Below, one piece after another: positions 37,130 to 46,229 of a DNA stretch of 64,000 nt; within the stretch, counting starts at the first letter, position 1, and each line of letters begins with the position of its first letter. The notes under the pieces were generated by a model, which was given only the letters and a program-made list of their open reading frames with translations, ran no database searches and was not told the DNA's origin. The translations under genes and the position numbers were made by a program. The DNA comes from an uncultured Paracoccaceae bacterium. GTDB taxonomy: Bacteria; Pseudomonadota; Alphaproteobacteria; Rhodobacterales; Rhodobacteraceae. The DNA lies in the NCBI GenBank assembly GCA_947497985.1, contig CANMIX010000006.1, forward strand, positions 124,001 through 188,000. The letters run 5' to 3'.

Positions 37130-39313
37130 ATGGAAACCATCCTTCTCTTTACTCCGCTTGTCGGGGCCTTGATCTGCGGCTTTGGCCATCGGTTCATTGG
37201 CGAAAAAGCGGCGATTGTGACCGCCACCGCGCTGTTGTTCCTGACCGCTTTGCTGTCTTGGATCACATTCCTGTCGTTTGACGGTGAGACCCGCATCATC
37301 GAGATCCTGCGCTGGATCGAAAGTGGTTCGCTTTCAACCGCTTGGCAGTTCCGCGTGGACCGTCTGACCACCATCATGCTGATCGTGATCACCACGGTTT
37401 CGGCGCTGGTGCACCTCTATTCCTTTGGCTACATGGATCACGATCCACAGTGGAAAGAGGGCGAGAGCTACAAGCCGCGCTTCTTTGCCTATCTGTCGTT
37501 CTTTACCTTTGCGATGCTGATGCTGGTGACCTCTGACAACCTGGTTCAGATGTTCTTTGGCTGGGAAGGCGTGGGCGTTGCCTCCTACCTTCTGATCGGC
37601 TTTTATTACCGCAAGCCTTCCGCTGGTGCGGCGGCGATGAAAGCCTTCATCGTCAACCGTGTCGGTGACTTTGGTTTTGCGCTGGGTATCTTTGGCCTGT
37701 TTTTCCTGACCGACAGCATCAACTTTGGCGACATCTTTGCCGCTACTCCGATGCTGGCCGAAACCACCGTGTCCTTCTTGTGGACCGAGTGGAACGCCGC
37801 AAACCTGCTGGCCTTCCTCCTGTTCGTCGGCGCGATGGGGAAATCGGCACAGCTGATCCTGCACACATGGCTTCCGGACGCGATGGAAGGCCCGACCCCT
37901 GTTTCGGCTCTGATCCACGCGGCGACCATGGTGACTGCTGGTGTCTTCCTGGTGTGTCGTATGTCGCCGCTGATGGAAGTTGCGCCACAAGCAACCGCCT
38001 TCATCACGGTGCTGGGCGCAACCACGGCGTTCTTTGCGGCAACCATTGGTCTGGTTCAGACCGACATCAAACGCGTGATTGCATATTCAACCTGTTCGCA
38101 GCTCGGCTATATGTTCGTGGCGGCTGGCGTTGGCATGTATTCAGCGGCGATGTTCCACCTGTTCACACACGCGTTCTTTAAGGCGATGTTGTTCCTTGGG
38201 GCCGGTTCGGTCATCCATGCGATGCACCACGAGCAGGACATGATGAACTACGGCAACCTGCGCAAAAAGATCCCCTATACCTTCTGGGCGATGATGATCG
38301 GCACCTTGGCGATCACCGGCGTTGGTATTCCTTTGGTCACCTTGGGCGGTCTGCCAATTGGTTTCGCAGGCTTCCTGTCTAAGGATGCGATCATCGAGAG
38401 CGCCTATGCCGGCGGGTCGATGTATGGCTTCTGGTTGCTGGTGCTTGCGGCTGCGATGACGTCCTTCTACTCGTGGCGTCTGATGTTCCTGACTTTCTAT
38501 GGTGAGGAACGCGGCAACAAACACACCCATGAACACGCGCATGAAAGCCCGCTGGTCATGTTGATCCCGCTTGGTGTCCTTGCAGTTGGTGCGGTGCTGG
38601 CAGGTATGATCTGGTACGGCAGTTTCTTTGGCCACGCGGACAAGGTTGGCAAATTCTACGGCATCCCGGTGGCCGAGGCCTCTGCACATGCAGACGACCA
38701 TGGCGCGGGTCACGATGACCATGCCAAAGCGGACGCACATGCGGACGATCACGGCGATGACCACGGTCACGCGGATGATCACGGCGACGCACACGCGGCC
38801 AAGGATGACCACGGCGATGCGCATGGTGGGGCTCACCACTATGTCTTTGCTGGCAAACCGGGTGAGGGTGCGCTCTATATGGCGCCAGACAACCACATCC
38901 TGGACGAAGCGCATGCGGCCCCGAAGTGGGTCAAGGTGTCTCCGTTCATTGCGATGGTTCTTGGCTTCGCGCTCGCTTACCTGTTCTATATCGTAAAACC
39001 GGACCTGCCCAAACGTCTGGCCGAGCAGCAGCAGCCGCTGTACCAGTTCCTCAAGAACAAATGGTATTTCGACGAGCTCTATGACGCGATCTTTGTCAAA
39101 CCTGCACTGGCGCTTGGTCGTTTCTTGTGGAAACGCGGGGATGGTAGCACCATCGACGGCTTCCTGAACGGTCTTGCTATGGGCGTTATCCCCTTCTTCA
39201 CCCGCCTCGCCGGTCGTGCACAGTCGGGCTTCATTTTCACCTACGCTTTCTGGATGGTTCTGGGCATCGTAGCTCTGGTCACCTGGATGTCGATCGGCGG
39301 AGGATCGCACTGA
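37130..39313 (+). CDS. nuoL: NADH-quinone oxidoreductase subunit L with His/Asp-rich periplasmic loop
   Basis: Distal antiporter-like proton-pumping subunit, 727 aa, longer than the usual 610-660. Core motifs include [20 protein letters not shown] (about residue 143), [20 protein letters not shown] (about 245) and [19 protein letters not shown] (about 320). The extra length is mainly a His/Asp/Ala/Gly-rich insertion at residues 518-570 between the penultimate helices, predicted periplasmic from the known NuoL topology. The C-terminal lateral helix region ([19 protein letters not shown]) is present. It overlaps nuoM by one base. Confidence 0.96.
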   Translation: METILLFTPLVGALICGFGHRFIGEKAAIVTATALLFLTALLSWITFLSFDGETRIIEILRWIESGSLSTAWQFRVDRLTTIMLIVITTVSALVHLYSFGYMDHDPQWKEGESYKPRFFAYLSFFTFAMLMLVTSDNLVQMFFGWEGVGVASYLLIGFYYRKPSAGAAAMKAFIVNRVGDFGFALGIFGLFFLTDSINFGDIFAATPMLAETTVSFLWTEWNAANLLAFLLFVGAMGKSAQLILHTWLPDAMEGPTPVSALIHAATMVTAGVFLVCRMSPLMEVAPQATAFITVLGATTAFFAATIGLVQTDIKRVIAYSTCSQLGYMFVAAGVGMYSAAMFHLFTHAFFKAMLFLGAGSVIHAMHHEQDMMNYGNLRKKIPYTFWAMMIGTLAITGVGIPLVTLGGLPIGFAGFLSKDAIIESAYAGGSMYGFWLLVLAAAMTSFYSWRLMFLTFYGEERGNKHTHEHAHESPLVMLIPLGVLAVGAVLAGMIWYGSFFGHADKVGKFYGIPVAEASAHADDHGAGHDDHAKADAHADDHGDDHGHADDHGDAHAAKDDHGDAHGGAHHYVFAGKPGEGALYMAPDNHILDEAHAAPKWVKVSPFIAMVLGFALAYLFYIVKPDLPKRLAEQQQPLYQFLKNKWYFDELYDAIFVKPALALGRFLWKRGDGSTIDGFLNGLAMGVIPFFTRLAGRAQSGFIFTYAFWMVLGIVALVTWMSIGGGSH
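38681..38839 (+). repeat. His/Asp-rich low-complexity segment inside nuoL
   Basis: About 53 codons built from irregular repeats of [10 protein letters not shown] and GDAH-type units, with 14 histidines and many aspartates. At DNA level the units (GATGACCACGG, GCGGATGATCACGG) are similar but not identical, so this is diverged tandem repetition rather than a fresh expansion. Confidence 0.85.
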
Positions 39314-40863
39314 TGGACAATCTCCTTTCAATCGTCACCTTTATTCCTGCGCTGGCGGCGGTCATTCTGGCCCTCTTCCTGCGCGGTGATGATGAGGCGG
39401 CACAACGTAATGCCAAGTATGTGGCGCTGTTTGCGACCACCATCACCTTCCTGGTGAGCCTTGGCCTTTACTTCCAATTCGATCCTGCCAACACCGGTTT
39501 CCAGTTCCTGGAAGAGCGGGACTGGCTGATGGGTCTGAAATATAAGATGGGCGTCGACGGGATCTCGGTTCTGTTTGTCCTTCTGACCACCTTTGTGATG
39601 CCGCTGACCATTCTGTGCAGCTGGGAGGTCAAAACCCGCGTCAAAGAATACATGGTTGCCTTCCTTCTGTTGGAAACCATGATGCTGGGCGTGTTCATGG
39701 CGCTGGATCTGGTGCTGTTCTACCTCTTCTTTGAGGCAAGCCTGATCCCGATGTTCCTGATTGTGGGCATCTGGGGCGGCAAGGACCGCATCTACGCTTC
39801 GTTCAAATTCTTCCTCTACACCTTCTTCGGCTCTGTCCTGATGCTGGTTGCAATGGTGGCGATGTACACCGATGCGGGCACCACAGATATCGAAGCACTG
39901 CTGGCGCACAGCTTCTCCGCAGGGTCGTTCGATGTTCTGGGTATCCATGTTGTTGGCGGAATGCAGACGTTGATGTTCCTCGCCTTCTTTGCCTCGTTTG
40001 CGGTGAAGATGCCGATGTGGCCGGTGCACACTTGGCTGCCCGATGCACACGTTCAGGCGCCAACCGCGGGGTCTGTTGTTCTGGCGGCGATCATGTTGAA
40101 AATGGGTGGCTACGGCTTCCTGCGTTTCTCACTGCCGATGTTCCCAGTTGGTGCGGAAGTGATGACCAATGTGATCTTGTGGATGTCGGCGATTGCGATT
40201 GTCTACACATCGCTGGTGGCGATGATCCAGGAAGACATGAAAAAGCTGATCGCTTATTCGTCGGTCGCTCACATGGGCTTTGTTACCATGGGTATCTTTG
40301 CGATGAACCAGCAGGGCATCGATGGCGCGATCTTCCAGATGCTGAGCCACGGCTTTATCTCGGCGGCGCTGTTCCTCTGTGTGGGGGTTATCTATGACCG
40401 AATGCATACGCGGGACATCGACGCCTATGGCGGCCTTGTTATCCGCATGCCGGCATTCGCGCTGATCTTCATGTTCTTCACGATGGGCAACGTTGGCCTG
40501 CCGGGCACATCCGGATTCATCGGTGAATTCCTGACCCTGATGGGGATCTTCCAGACCAACACTTGGGTGGCCTTTGTCGCGACCTCTGGTGTGATCTTCT
40601 CTGCGGGCTATGCGCTGTGGCTGTATCGCCGAGTGGTCTTTGGGGATCTGATCAAGGAAAGCCTCAAGACAATCACCGACATGAACGCCCGTGAAAAGTT
40701 CATCTTTGCACCGCTGGTGGCGATGACCCTGATCCTGGGGGTTTACCCTGCATTGATCACCGACATCATCAGCCCGTCCACTGCGGCACTTGTCGAAAAC
40801 GTTAACCAATCTCTGGCCGCTGCGGATACGTCTCCTGTCGCGACCCAGATTGCTTCGCACTAA
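39313..40863 (+). CDS. nuoM: NADH-quinone oxidoreductase subunit M
   Basis: Second antiporter-like proton-pumping subunit, 516 aa, about 14 helices. Motifs: [20 protein letters not shown] with the key helix-5 Glu (about residue 118), [20 protein letters not shown], the Lys-bearing [20 protein letters not shown] (about 230) and [19 protein letters not shown]. Its ATG overlaps the nuoL stop by one base. Confidence 0.97.
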   Translation: MDNLLSIVTFIPALAAVILALFLRGDDEAAQRNAKYVALFATTITFLVSLGLYFQFDPANTGFQFLEERDWLMGLKYKMGVDGISVLFVLLTTFVMPLTILCSWEVKTRVKEYMVAFLLLETMMLGVFMALDLVLFYLFFEASLIPMFLIVGIWGGKDRIYASFKFFLYTFFGSVLMLVAMVAMYTDAGTTDIEALLAHSFSAGSFDVLGIHVVGGMQTLMFLAFFASFAVKMPMWPVHTWLPDAHVQAPTAGSVVLAAIMLKMGGYGFLRFSLPMFPVGAEVMTNVILWMSAIAIVYTSLVAMIQEDMKKLIAYSSVAHMGFVTMGIFAMNQQGIDGAIFQMLSHGFISAALFLCVGVIYDRMHTRDIDAYGGLVIRMPAFALIFMFFTMGNVGLPGTSGFIGEFLTLMGIFQTNTWVAFVATSGVIFSAGYALWLYRRVVFGDLIKESLKTITDMNAREKFIFAPLVAMTLILGVYPALITDIISPSTAALVENVNQSLAAADTSPVATQIASH

Positions 40864-40878
40864 AGGAGCGCAAGGCAG

Positions 40879-42318
40879 ATGATCCAAGCTGATCTCTCCG
40901 TTATCCTGCCAGAGATTATTCTGGCGCTCTTTGCCATGGGCGCGCTTTTGACAGCGGTCTATACGGTCAAAGACAAATTGGCGGGGGTCCTTGTCTGGGC
41001 CACTGCTGCGCTGATGGTCATTCTGGCGATTGTAATTGCCAGCATGCCTGAAGGCACAAACGTCGCCTTCAACGGCATGTTTGTGGACGATGCATTTGCG
41101 CGGTTCTCCAAATCGGCGATCCTGATTGTGGCAGCCATCGTGCTGGTCATGGGGCAGGAATATATGACCCGCCGCGACATGCTGCGGTTCGAATATCCGA
41201 TCCTCGTCGCCCTGTCTGTTGTCGGCATGATGATGATGGTTTCGGCCGGCGATCTGATGTCGCTCTATATGGGCCTCGAACTGCAATCGCTGGCGCTTTA
41301 TGTTGTGGCGTCACTGCGGCGTGACAGTGCAAAGTCCACCGAGGCCGGCCTGAAGTACTTTGTGCTTGGCGCGCTGTCCTCTGGTCTGCTGCTTTATGGT
41401 GCATCGCTGGTCTATGGCTTTGCTGGCACCACCAAGTTCTCGGGCATTATCGAAGTTGCCGAACATGGCGAAGTGACCATTGGTCTGCTGTTTGGCCTGA
41501 TGTTCCTGATCTCTGGTCTTGCGTTCAAAGTTTCCGCAGCGCCGTTCCACATGTGGACACCAGACGTCTACGAAGGCTCACCCACGCCGGTTACGGCCTT
41601 CTTTGCCACTGCACCAAAAGTGGCGGCGATGTCCTTGTTTGCCCGCCTGATGTTTGACGCCTTCGGCGCGGCCATTGGCGATTGGCAACAGGTGATCGCG
41701 GTTCTGTCGGTTCTGTCGATGTTCCTTGGTGCCGTTGCAGCAATCGGTCAGCGCAATATCAAACGTCTGATGGCCTATTCCTCGATTGCCCATATGGGCT
41801 ATGCTCTGATCGGTCTGGCGTCGGGCACCGAGGCAGGTGTCGCGGCGATGCTGACCTATATGGTCATCTACATCACCATGAATGTTGGCACATTTGCGTT
41901 CATCCTGATGATGGAAAAAGACGGCAAACCCGTCACCGACATCAACGCATTGAACCGTCTGTCCAAGAAAGAACCGGGCAAGGCGCTGGCACTGTTGGTG
42001 CTGTTCTTCTCGCTCGCAGGTGTTCCACCGATGTTGGGATTCTTTGCCAAATACGGCGTCTGGCGTGCTGGTGTTGATGCGGGCCTGACCGGCTTGGTAA
42101 TCGCCTCTGCGGTGGCTTCGGTTATCGGTGCGTTCTACTACTTGCGGATTGTCTACTACATGTACTTTGGCGCCGAAGGTGCCGAGGTGGAAACCAAAGG
42201 GTCTCCGATCCTGGGCGTTGCACTCTCGGCTTCGGCGATCCTGATGGTGGTTGGTGTGATCTACCAGTTTGGCATCGAAGGTGCGGCATTGTCGGCGGCG
42301 ACAGCCCTTGTCAACTGA
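40879..42318 (+). CDS. nuoN: NADH-quinone oxidoreductase subunit N
   Basis: Third antiporter-like subunit, 479 aa. Motifs: [20 protein letters not shown] (about residue 132, functional Glu), [40 protein letters not shown] (about 217) and [18 protein letters not shown]. It begins 15 nt after nuoM with AAAGGAG upstream and is the last nuo gene, followed by a strong terminator. Confidence 0.97.
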   Translation: MIQADLSVILPEIILALFAMGALLTAVYTVKDKLAGVLVWATAALMVILAIVIASMPEGTNVAFNGMFVDDAFARFSKSAILIVAAIVLVMGQEYMTRRDMLRFEYPILVALSVVGMMMMVSAGDLMSLYMGLELQSLALYVVASLRRDSAKSTEAGLKYFVLGALSSGLLLYGASLVYGFAGTTKFSGIIEVAEHGEVTIGLLFGLMFLISGLAFKVSAAPFHMWTPDVYEGSPTPVTAFFATAPKVAAMSLFARLMFDAFGAAIGDWQQVIAVLSVLSMFLGAVAAIGQRNIKRLMAYSSIAHMGYALIGLASGTEAGVAAMLTYMVIYITMNVGTFAFILMMEKDGKPVTDINALNRLSKKEPGKALALLVLFFSLAGVPPMLGFFAKYGVWRAGVDAGLTGLVIASAVASVIGAFYYLRIVYYMYFGAEGAEVETKGSPILGVALSASAILMVVGVIYQFGIEGAALSAATALVN

Positions 42319-42338
42319 TGACAGCCTAAGGCAACTTA

Positions 42339-42368
42339 AAAAGGCCCGGTCACGCGACCGGGCCTTTT
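42339..42368 (+). terminator. strong intrinsic terminator of the nuo operon
   Basis: A perfect 13-bp stem AAAAGGCCCGGTC-ACGC-GACCGGGCCTTTT lies 20 nt after nuoN. The A-tract/T-tract arms allow termination in both directions. It separates nuo from birA, whose ribosome site begins 4 nt later, so birA may be read mostly from run-through or from a promoter inside nuoN. Confidence 0.92.
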
Positions 42369-42384
42369 GTGTGAGGAGTGGCAT

Positions 42385-43131
42385 ATGACCTGGCCTGCTG
42401 GTTACGGAAAACGCATTCTGCCCGAAGTCGACAGCACCCTGGATGAAGCGGCGCGTATTGCGCGCGATCTGGCTGGGCCCGAATGGATCCTTGCGCTGAA
42501 ACAGACCAAGGGACGCGGACGCCGCGGGCGCGAGTGGAAAGACCCCAAGGGGAACTTTGCTGCCACATTGGTTATCCGGCCCGAGGGCAATCCAGCACAG
42601 GCGGCATTGCGCAGCTTTGTCACCGCATTGGCGGTCTATGATGCCATCGAAGCGGTGACCGGGCGGTCCGAGAAACTGTCCCTCAAGTGGCCCAATGATG
42701 TCTTGCTGAATGGCGGTAAGTTGGCGGGTATCTTGTTGGAGAGCAGCGGTGCCTCCAAGGCCGTGAACCATCTGTTTATCGGCATCGGGGTGAACCTGAT
42801 GGAAACCCCGATGAAGGAATGGCTTGAGCCGCAGGCGGTCTGGCCGGTGTCCGTCCATGGTGAAACTGGTGTACAGGTCACGCCAGAGCAGTTCCTCGAC
42901 GTTTTGGCAGAGGCCTATGCGCGTTATGAACAGCAGTTCCAAACCTTTGGCTTTGAGCCCATTCGCCAAGCCTGGCTGCAACGCGCGGCCCGTCTGGGTG
43001 AGGTGATAACAGCCCGCACCGGTAAAGAAGAGCAAGAAGGCACCTTTGAGACGGTGGACGGCGAGGGCAATCTGGTACTAAACACCGCCAAAGGCCGCGT
43101 CACCATCGCAGCGGCCGATATCTTTTTTTAG
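42385..43131 (+). CDS. birA: biotin--[acetyl-CoA-carboxylase] ligase
   Basis: Attaches biotin to carrier proteins such as MccA; 248 aa, catalytic and C-terminal domains only, so it lacks the N-terminal helix-turn-helix of the E. coli repressor form. Motifs: the biotinoyl-AMP loop KGRGRRGREW (about residue 43), KWPNDVLLNGGKLAGILLE (about 97) and GIGVNLMETP. The ATG at 42385 has GAGGAG 7 nt upstream. It lies between nuoN and coaX. Confidence 0.93.
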   Translation: MTWPAGYGKRILPEVDSTLDEAARIARDLAGPEWILALKQTKGRGRRGREWKDPKGNFAATLVIRPEGNPAQAALRSFVTALAVYDAIEAVTGRSEKLSLKWPNDVLLNGGKLAGILLESSGASKAVNHLFIGIGVNLMETPMKEWLEPQAVWPVSVHGETGVQVTPEQFLDVLAEAYARYEQQFQTFGFEPIRQAWLQRAARLGEVITARTGKEEQEGTFETVDGEGNLVLNTAKGRVTIAAADIFF

Positions 43132-43148
43132 CGGATCGAGGGAACCCT

Positions 43149-43931
43149 ATGCTTCTTGCGGTTGATTGCGGCAATACCAACACTGTGTTTTCCCTATGGG
43201 ATGGCACGGCGTTTCTTGGCATGTGGCGGACCTCAACCGAATGGCAGCGCACCGCAGACCAATATTACGTTTGGCTGAACACGCTGATGAAGTTTCACGA
43301 CATCGACGCGCAGATCTCGGATGTGATTATTTCCTCCACGGTGCCGCGCGTGGTGTTTAACCTGCGGGTTCTGTCAGATCGTTACTTCAACACGCGCCCG
43401 CTTGTGGTTGGAAAACCTGAATGTTTGTTGCCAGTGGATGTGCGGGTGGACAGCGGAACCACCGTAGGCCCGGACCGCCTGGTCAATACGGTTGCCGGTT
43501 TCGACAAACACGGTGGCGATCTGGTTATCGTGGATTTTGGCACCGCGACCACCTTTGATGTGGTAGATGTGGACGGCGCCTATGTGGGCGGTGTGATTGC
43601 GCCTGGGGTCAACCTCTCCCTGGAAGCGCTGCACCAAGCGGCCGCTGCCTTGCCCCATGTTGATATTTCCAAGCCCCAGCGGGTTGTCGGCACCAATACG
43701 GTGGCCTGTATGCAATCCGGCGTGTTTTGGGGCTATGTCGGTCTGGTGCGCGAGATCTGCGACCGGATCAAAGCAGAACGTGGCGTTGCCATGAAAGTTA
43801 TCTCTACAGGCGGGCTGGCGCCGTTATTCCAGCAATCCGCAGATCTGTTTGATGCCTTTGAGGAAGACCTCACGATGCATGGCCTGCAGATCATCCATAA
43901 CTATAACAAGGAAATTGGCGCACAAGTATGA
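43149..43931 (+). CDS. coaX: type III pantothenate kinase
   Basis: First step of coenzyme A synthesis (pantothenate phosphorylation), 260 aa. ASKHA-fold motifs: LLAVDCGNTNTVFSLWDG at the N-terminus (phosphate loop), GPDRLVNTVAG (about residue 104), VDFGTATTFDVVD (about 125) and GGVIAPGVNLSLEAL. No SD as strong as for birA, but GAGGGAAC precedes the ATG. It overlaps the ribonuclease J gene by 4 nt (ATGA); this pairing is common in alphaproteobacteria. Confidence 0.95.
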   Translation: MLLAVDCGNTNTVFSLWDGTAFLGMWRTSTEWQRTADQYYVWLNTLMKFHDIDAQISDVIISSTVPRVVFNLRVLSDRYFNTRPLVVGKPECLLPVDVRVDSGTTVGPDRLVNTVAGFDKHGGDLVIVDFGTATTFDVVDVDGAYVGGVIAPGVNLSLEALHQAAAALPHVDISKPQRVVGTNTVACMQSGVFWGYVGLVREICDRIKAERGVAMKVISTGGLAPLFQQSADLFDAFEEDLTMHGLQIIHNYNKEIGAQV

Positions 43932-45595
43932 GCACAGAACGATTGATTTACCTGCCTCTCGGTGGGGCAGGCGAAATAGGCATGAACGCCTATGTTTATG
44001 GCTATGGGAAACCCGGCAAAGAACGGTTGATCCTGGTCGATCTGGGCGTGACCTTCCCGGATATGGACACCACTCCCGGCGTCAATTTGATCATGGCTGA
44101 CATCAGCTGGCTGATTGAACGCAAAGACCAGCTGGACGCGATTTATATCACCCATGGTCACGAAGACCACATTGGTGCGGTTGGGCATCTGTATTCCGAA
44201 CTCGACACGCCGATTTATGCACGGGCGTTCACCGCGAACCTGGCGCGGCGCAAATTGGATGATCTGGGGCTGTCTGGGGATGTGGTTGAAACCGTCTCTC
44301 CCTGGCCGCAGGTTCAAGAACACGGGCCCTTCAAAGTGTCGGTTGCGCCGATGTCGCACTCCATTCCTGAAAGCGGTGGCTTGGTGATTGATACGCCTGC
44401 AGGGCGTGTCGTGCATACTGGTGACTTCAAATTGGACCCGAACCCGCTGGTGGGGGAACCCTTTGACCCGGTGATGTGGGCCGATATTGCAAAGGATGGC
44501 GTGCAGGCGCTGGTCTGTGATTCGACCAATGTGTTTTCCCCAAATCCCGGACGTTCCGAATCTGAGCTGCCTGGCGCAATCACCAAAATGATTGCGGGCG
44601 CCAGTGGCATGGTGGCGGCGACCACCTTTGCGTCAAACGTTGCCCGCGTGCGGACGCTTGCTGAAGCCGGTCAACGGGCAGGGCGATCGGTGGTTCTGTT
44701 GGGGCGTGCGATGTTGCGGATGGTCGAAGCCTCGACTGAGACCGGCGTTTTGACGGACTTCCCGCCCGTGGTGTCGGTTGAGGACGCCCAGAACATGCCA
44801 CGTGACAACGTGATGTTGATCACCACCGGCAGCCAGGGCGAACGCCGTGCGGCAACCGCACAGCTGGCCCGAGGTAAATATCGCGGGATCGAGATGAAAG
44901 AGGGCGACACATTCCTGTTCTCGTCCAAAACCATCCCCGGCAACGAAAAAGAGGTCTCCCGCATTATCAACCAGTTCTCTGAGCGTGGTGTTGAGGTGGT
45001 GGATGAAAGTGACGGTCTTTATCACGTGTCAGGTCACGCCAATCGGCCGGACCTTGAGACGTTTCATGATCTGATCAAGCCCAAGATCCTGGTGCCGATG
45101 CACGGCGAACACCGCCATCTGCGCCGCCATGCGCAGCTGGGTGAAGCAAAAGGCATGGCCTCGGTCATCGCTGTCAACGGGATGATGTTAGACCTCAGCG
45201 GTGATGCGCCAAAGGTGGTCGAATATGTTGAGACCGGGCGCAAGTATCTGGACGGCTCTGTGAAAATCGGCGCAATGGACGGGATTATCCGCGACCGGAT
45301 CCGTATGGCGTTGAATGGTCTTGTGGTGATCACAGTCATCCTGGACGAAGACGACGAACCGCTGGGTGAACCCTGGTGTGATGTCCGTGGGCTTCCAGAG
45401 GTTGGTGAAAGCAAGGCTGCCTTGATCGAACTGATGGAAGAGGATCTGAACCAATTTCTCATGCGTGCCGGTGCCAAGACGCTGCGCGATGACGACAAGT
45501 TGGAAGAAAACCTGCGCCGCGTCGCGCGTCAGACCGCGATGTCGGAAATTGGCAAAAAGCCAGAAGTCACTGTGATCGTCAGCCGAATGCGCTGA
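43928..45595 (+). CDS. rnj: ribonuclease J
   Basis: Metallo-beta-lactamase-fold RNase with 5' exonuclease and endonuclease activity, 555 aa. The zinc motif HGHEDHIGAVGHL is at about residue 75, VAPMSHSIPESGGLVI (about 140) and HTGDFKLDP (about 158) follow, and the beta-CASP segment contains TTGSQGERRAA (about 299), SSKTIPGNE and VSGHANRPDLE. The C-terminal domain is present. The stop is at 45593-45595, with no downstream gene on this strand for more than 5 kb. Confidence 0.95.
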   Translation: MSTERLIYLPLGGAGEIGMNAYVYGYGKPGKERLILVDLGVTFPDMDTTPGVNLIMADISWLIERKDQLDAIYITHGHEDHIGAVGHLYSELDTPIYARAFTANLARRKLDDLGLSGDVVETVSPWPQVQEHGPFKVSVAPMSHSIPESGGLVIDTPAGRVVHTGDFKLDPNPLVGEPFDPVMWADIAKDGVQALVCDSTNVFSPNPGRSESELPGAITKMIAGASGMVAATTFASNVARVRTLAEAGQRAGRSVVLLGRAMLRMVEASTETGVLTDFPPVVSVEDAQNMPRDNVMLITTGSQGERRAATAQLARGKYRGIEMKEGDTFLFSSKTIPGNEKEVSRIINQFSERGVEVVDESDGLYHVSGHANRPDLETFHDLIKPKILVPMHGEHRHLRRHAQLGEAKGMASVIAVNGMMLDLSGDAPKVVEYVETGRKYLDGSVKIGAMDGIIRDRIRMALNGLVVITVILDEDDEPLGEPWCDVRGLPEVGESKAALIELMEEDLNQFLMRAGAKTLRDDDKLEENLRRVARQTAMSEIGKKPEVTVIVSRMR

Positions 45596-45671
45596 GGGTC
45601 CACGTGATATCAGCGTCTGTGCTGAGATAGAAAAATGAGAAAGTTCGGGTGGTGCTCCCGCCCGGGCTAAG

Positions 45672-45784
45672 TCGCATCAAAGATGCAACAATCCCCGTTG
45701 GGCCAAGCGCCGTCTGCCCTGTCGGGCACCCGCCGCGGTTGCGCATATCGCAACCGTCTCGGCGAGGAAAAGGACGTATCGTCC
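45672..45784 (-). other. row of hairpins downstream of a small ORF, possible sRNA or 3'-UTR structure
   Basis: Read on the minus strand after the 55-codon ORF, four structures follow in order: AGGGACG-ATA-CGTCCTT then TTCC (about 45770-45787), CGGTTGCG-ATATG-CGCAACCG (45736-45756, perfect 8-bp), GCCC-GACA-GGGC (about 45717-45728) and GCATC-TTT-GATGC (45674-45686). A further imperfect stem, CGGGCGG/CCACCCG (about 45646-45665), precedes ATTTTTC. The 45596-46229 gap otherwise holds only the small ORF, a dyad at 46055-46074 and a terminator. Confidence 0.4.
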
Positions 45785-45785
45785 C

Positions 45786-45953
45786 TTAGTGTGCGTGTGT
45801 GGTGCGTGCAAATACAGCGCCAAATGCGTTGGCAACGGCTTGAGCCAGACCCTTGAGGGAAACTGCGAGTGCATCAGCGCGCATTTTGTTCGCGTGCAGT
45901 TCGATTGCGCGAATTTCAGCAGCGGAGAGAGGTGCGACGTTTTCGTTGATCAT
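45786..45953 (-). CDS. small protein of 55 aa, possibly RSP_7527-like
   Basis: A 55-codon frame from ATG 45953 to TAA 45786. It starts MINENVAPLSAAEIRAIE, continues with an amphipathic helix HANKMRADALAVSLKGLAQA and ends with an Ala/Phe-rich helix and HAH. Small Rhodobacteraceae proteins with an A-x-x-x-R-A-x-A helix (RSP_7527 type) look similar, but I recall the family only loosely. The ribosome site is weak (GGAAC, about 9 nt upstream). An overlapping plus-strand frame is Cys-rich and is judged a shadow. Real but uncertain. Confidence 0.5.
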   Translation of the reverse strand: MINENVAPLSAAEIRAIELHANKMRADALAVSLKGLAQAVANAFGAVFARTTHAH

Positions 45954-46054
45954 GGTCTTGTTCCATCTTCGTTGTAGCGAGTTGCTGTAACATCTGTATA
46001 GCGCAAGGAAAAACGCTTGGCTGCGCCCAAGATGGAAGGCCCGTCATGCAATTG

Positions 46055-46074
46055 GTGCATAGCTACCTATGCAC
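46055..46074. promoter_or_regulatory. 20-bp perfect dyad, possible operator
   Basis: GTGCATAG-CTAC-CTATGCAC is an exact 8-bp inverted repeat. It overlaps a second dyad, ATGCA-ATTGG-TGCAT (46046-46060), so three ATGCA/TGCAT half-sites stand in a row. It lies about 100 nt upstream of the small ORF start and about 100 nt beyond the helicase terminator. The binding protein is unknown. Confidence 0.5.
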
Positions 46075-46172
46075 TGGAAACATGAATAGACCAGAAGATA
46101 ATCATTTCGCCCAAAATTTCGCTCATAAATTGGGCAAACCTAGGGTCATCTATCACATGGCCGTAACGCAGC

Positions 46173-46204
46173 AAAAAGGCCGCCCGAGTTAACGGAGCGG
46201 CCTT
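46173..46204 (-). terminator. intrinsic terminator of the DEAD-box helicase gene
   Basis: On the minus strand: AAGGCCGC, a bulged T, CCG-TTAACT-CGG, GCGGCCTT and then TTT, 25 nt after the helicase stop. Stem and T-run are both good. Confidence 0.88.
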
Positions 46205-46229
46205 GGTATTAATTGGTGATGAGAGAAGA

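Noticed and set aside
38681-38839. The repeated units in nuoL as a possible CRISPR or DNA-level tandem repeat
   Set aside because: Units are irregular, 9-30 nt, in frame and explained by His/Asp-rich protein sequence; there are no spacers.
45789-45977. A Cys-rich 62-codon frame on the plus strand that looks a little like a metallothionein
   Set aside because: It is antisense to the 55-codon minus-strand ORF, starts without a ribosome site, and its Cys content comes from reading GCA/GCG-rich codons of the other strand backwards.
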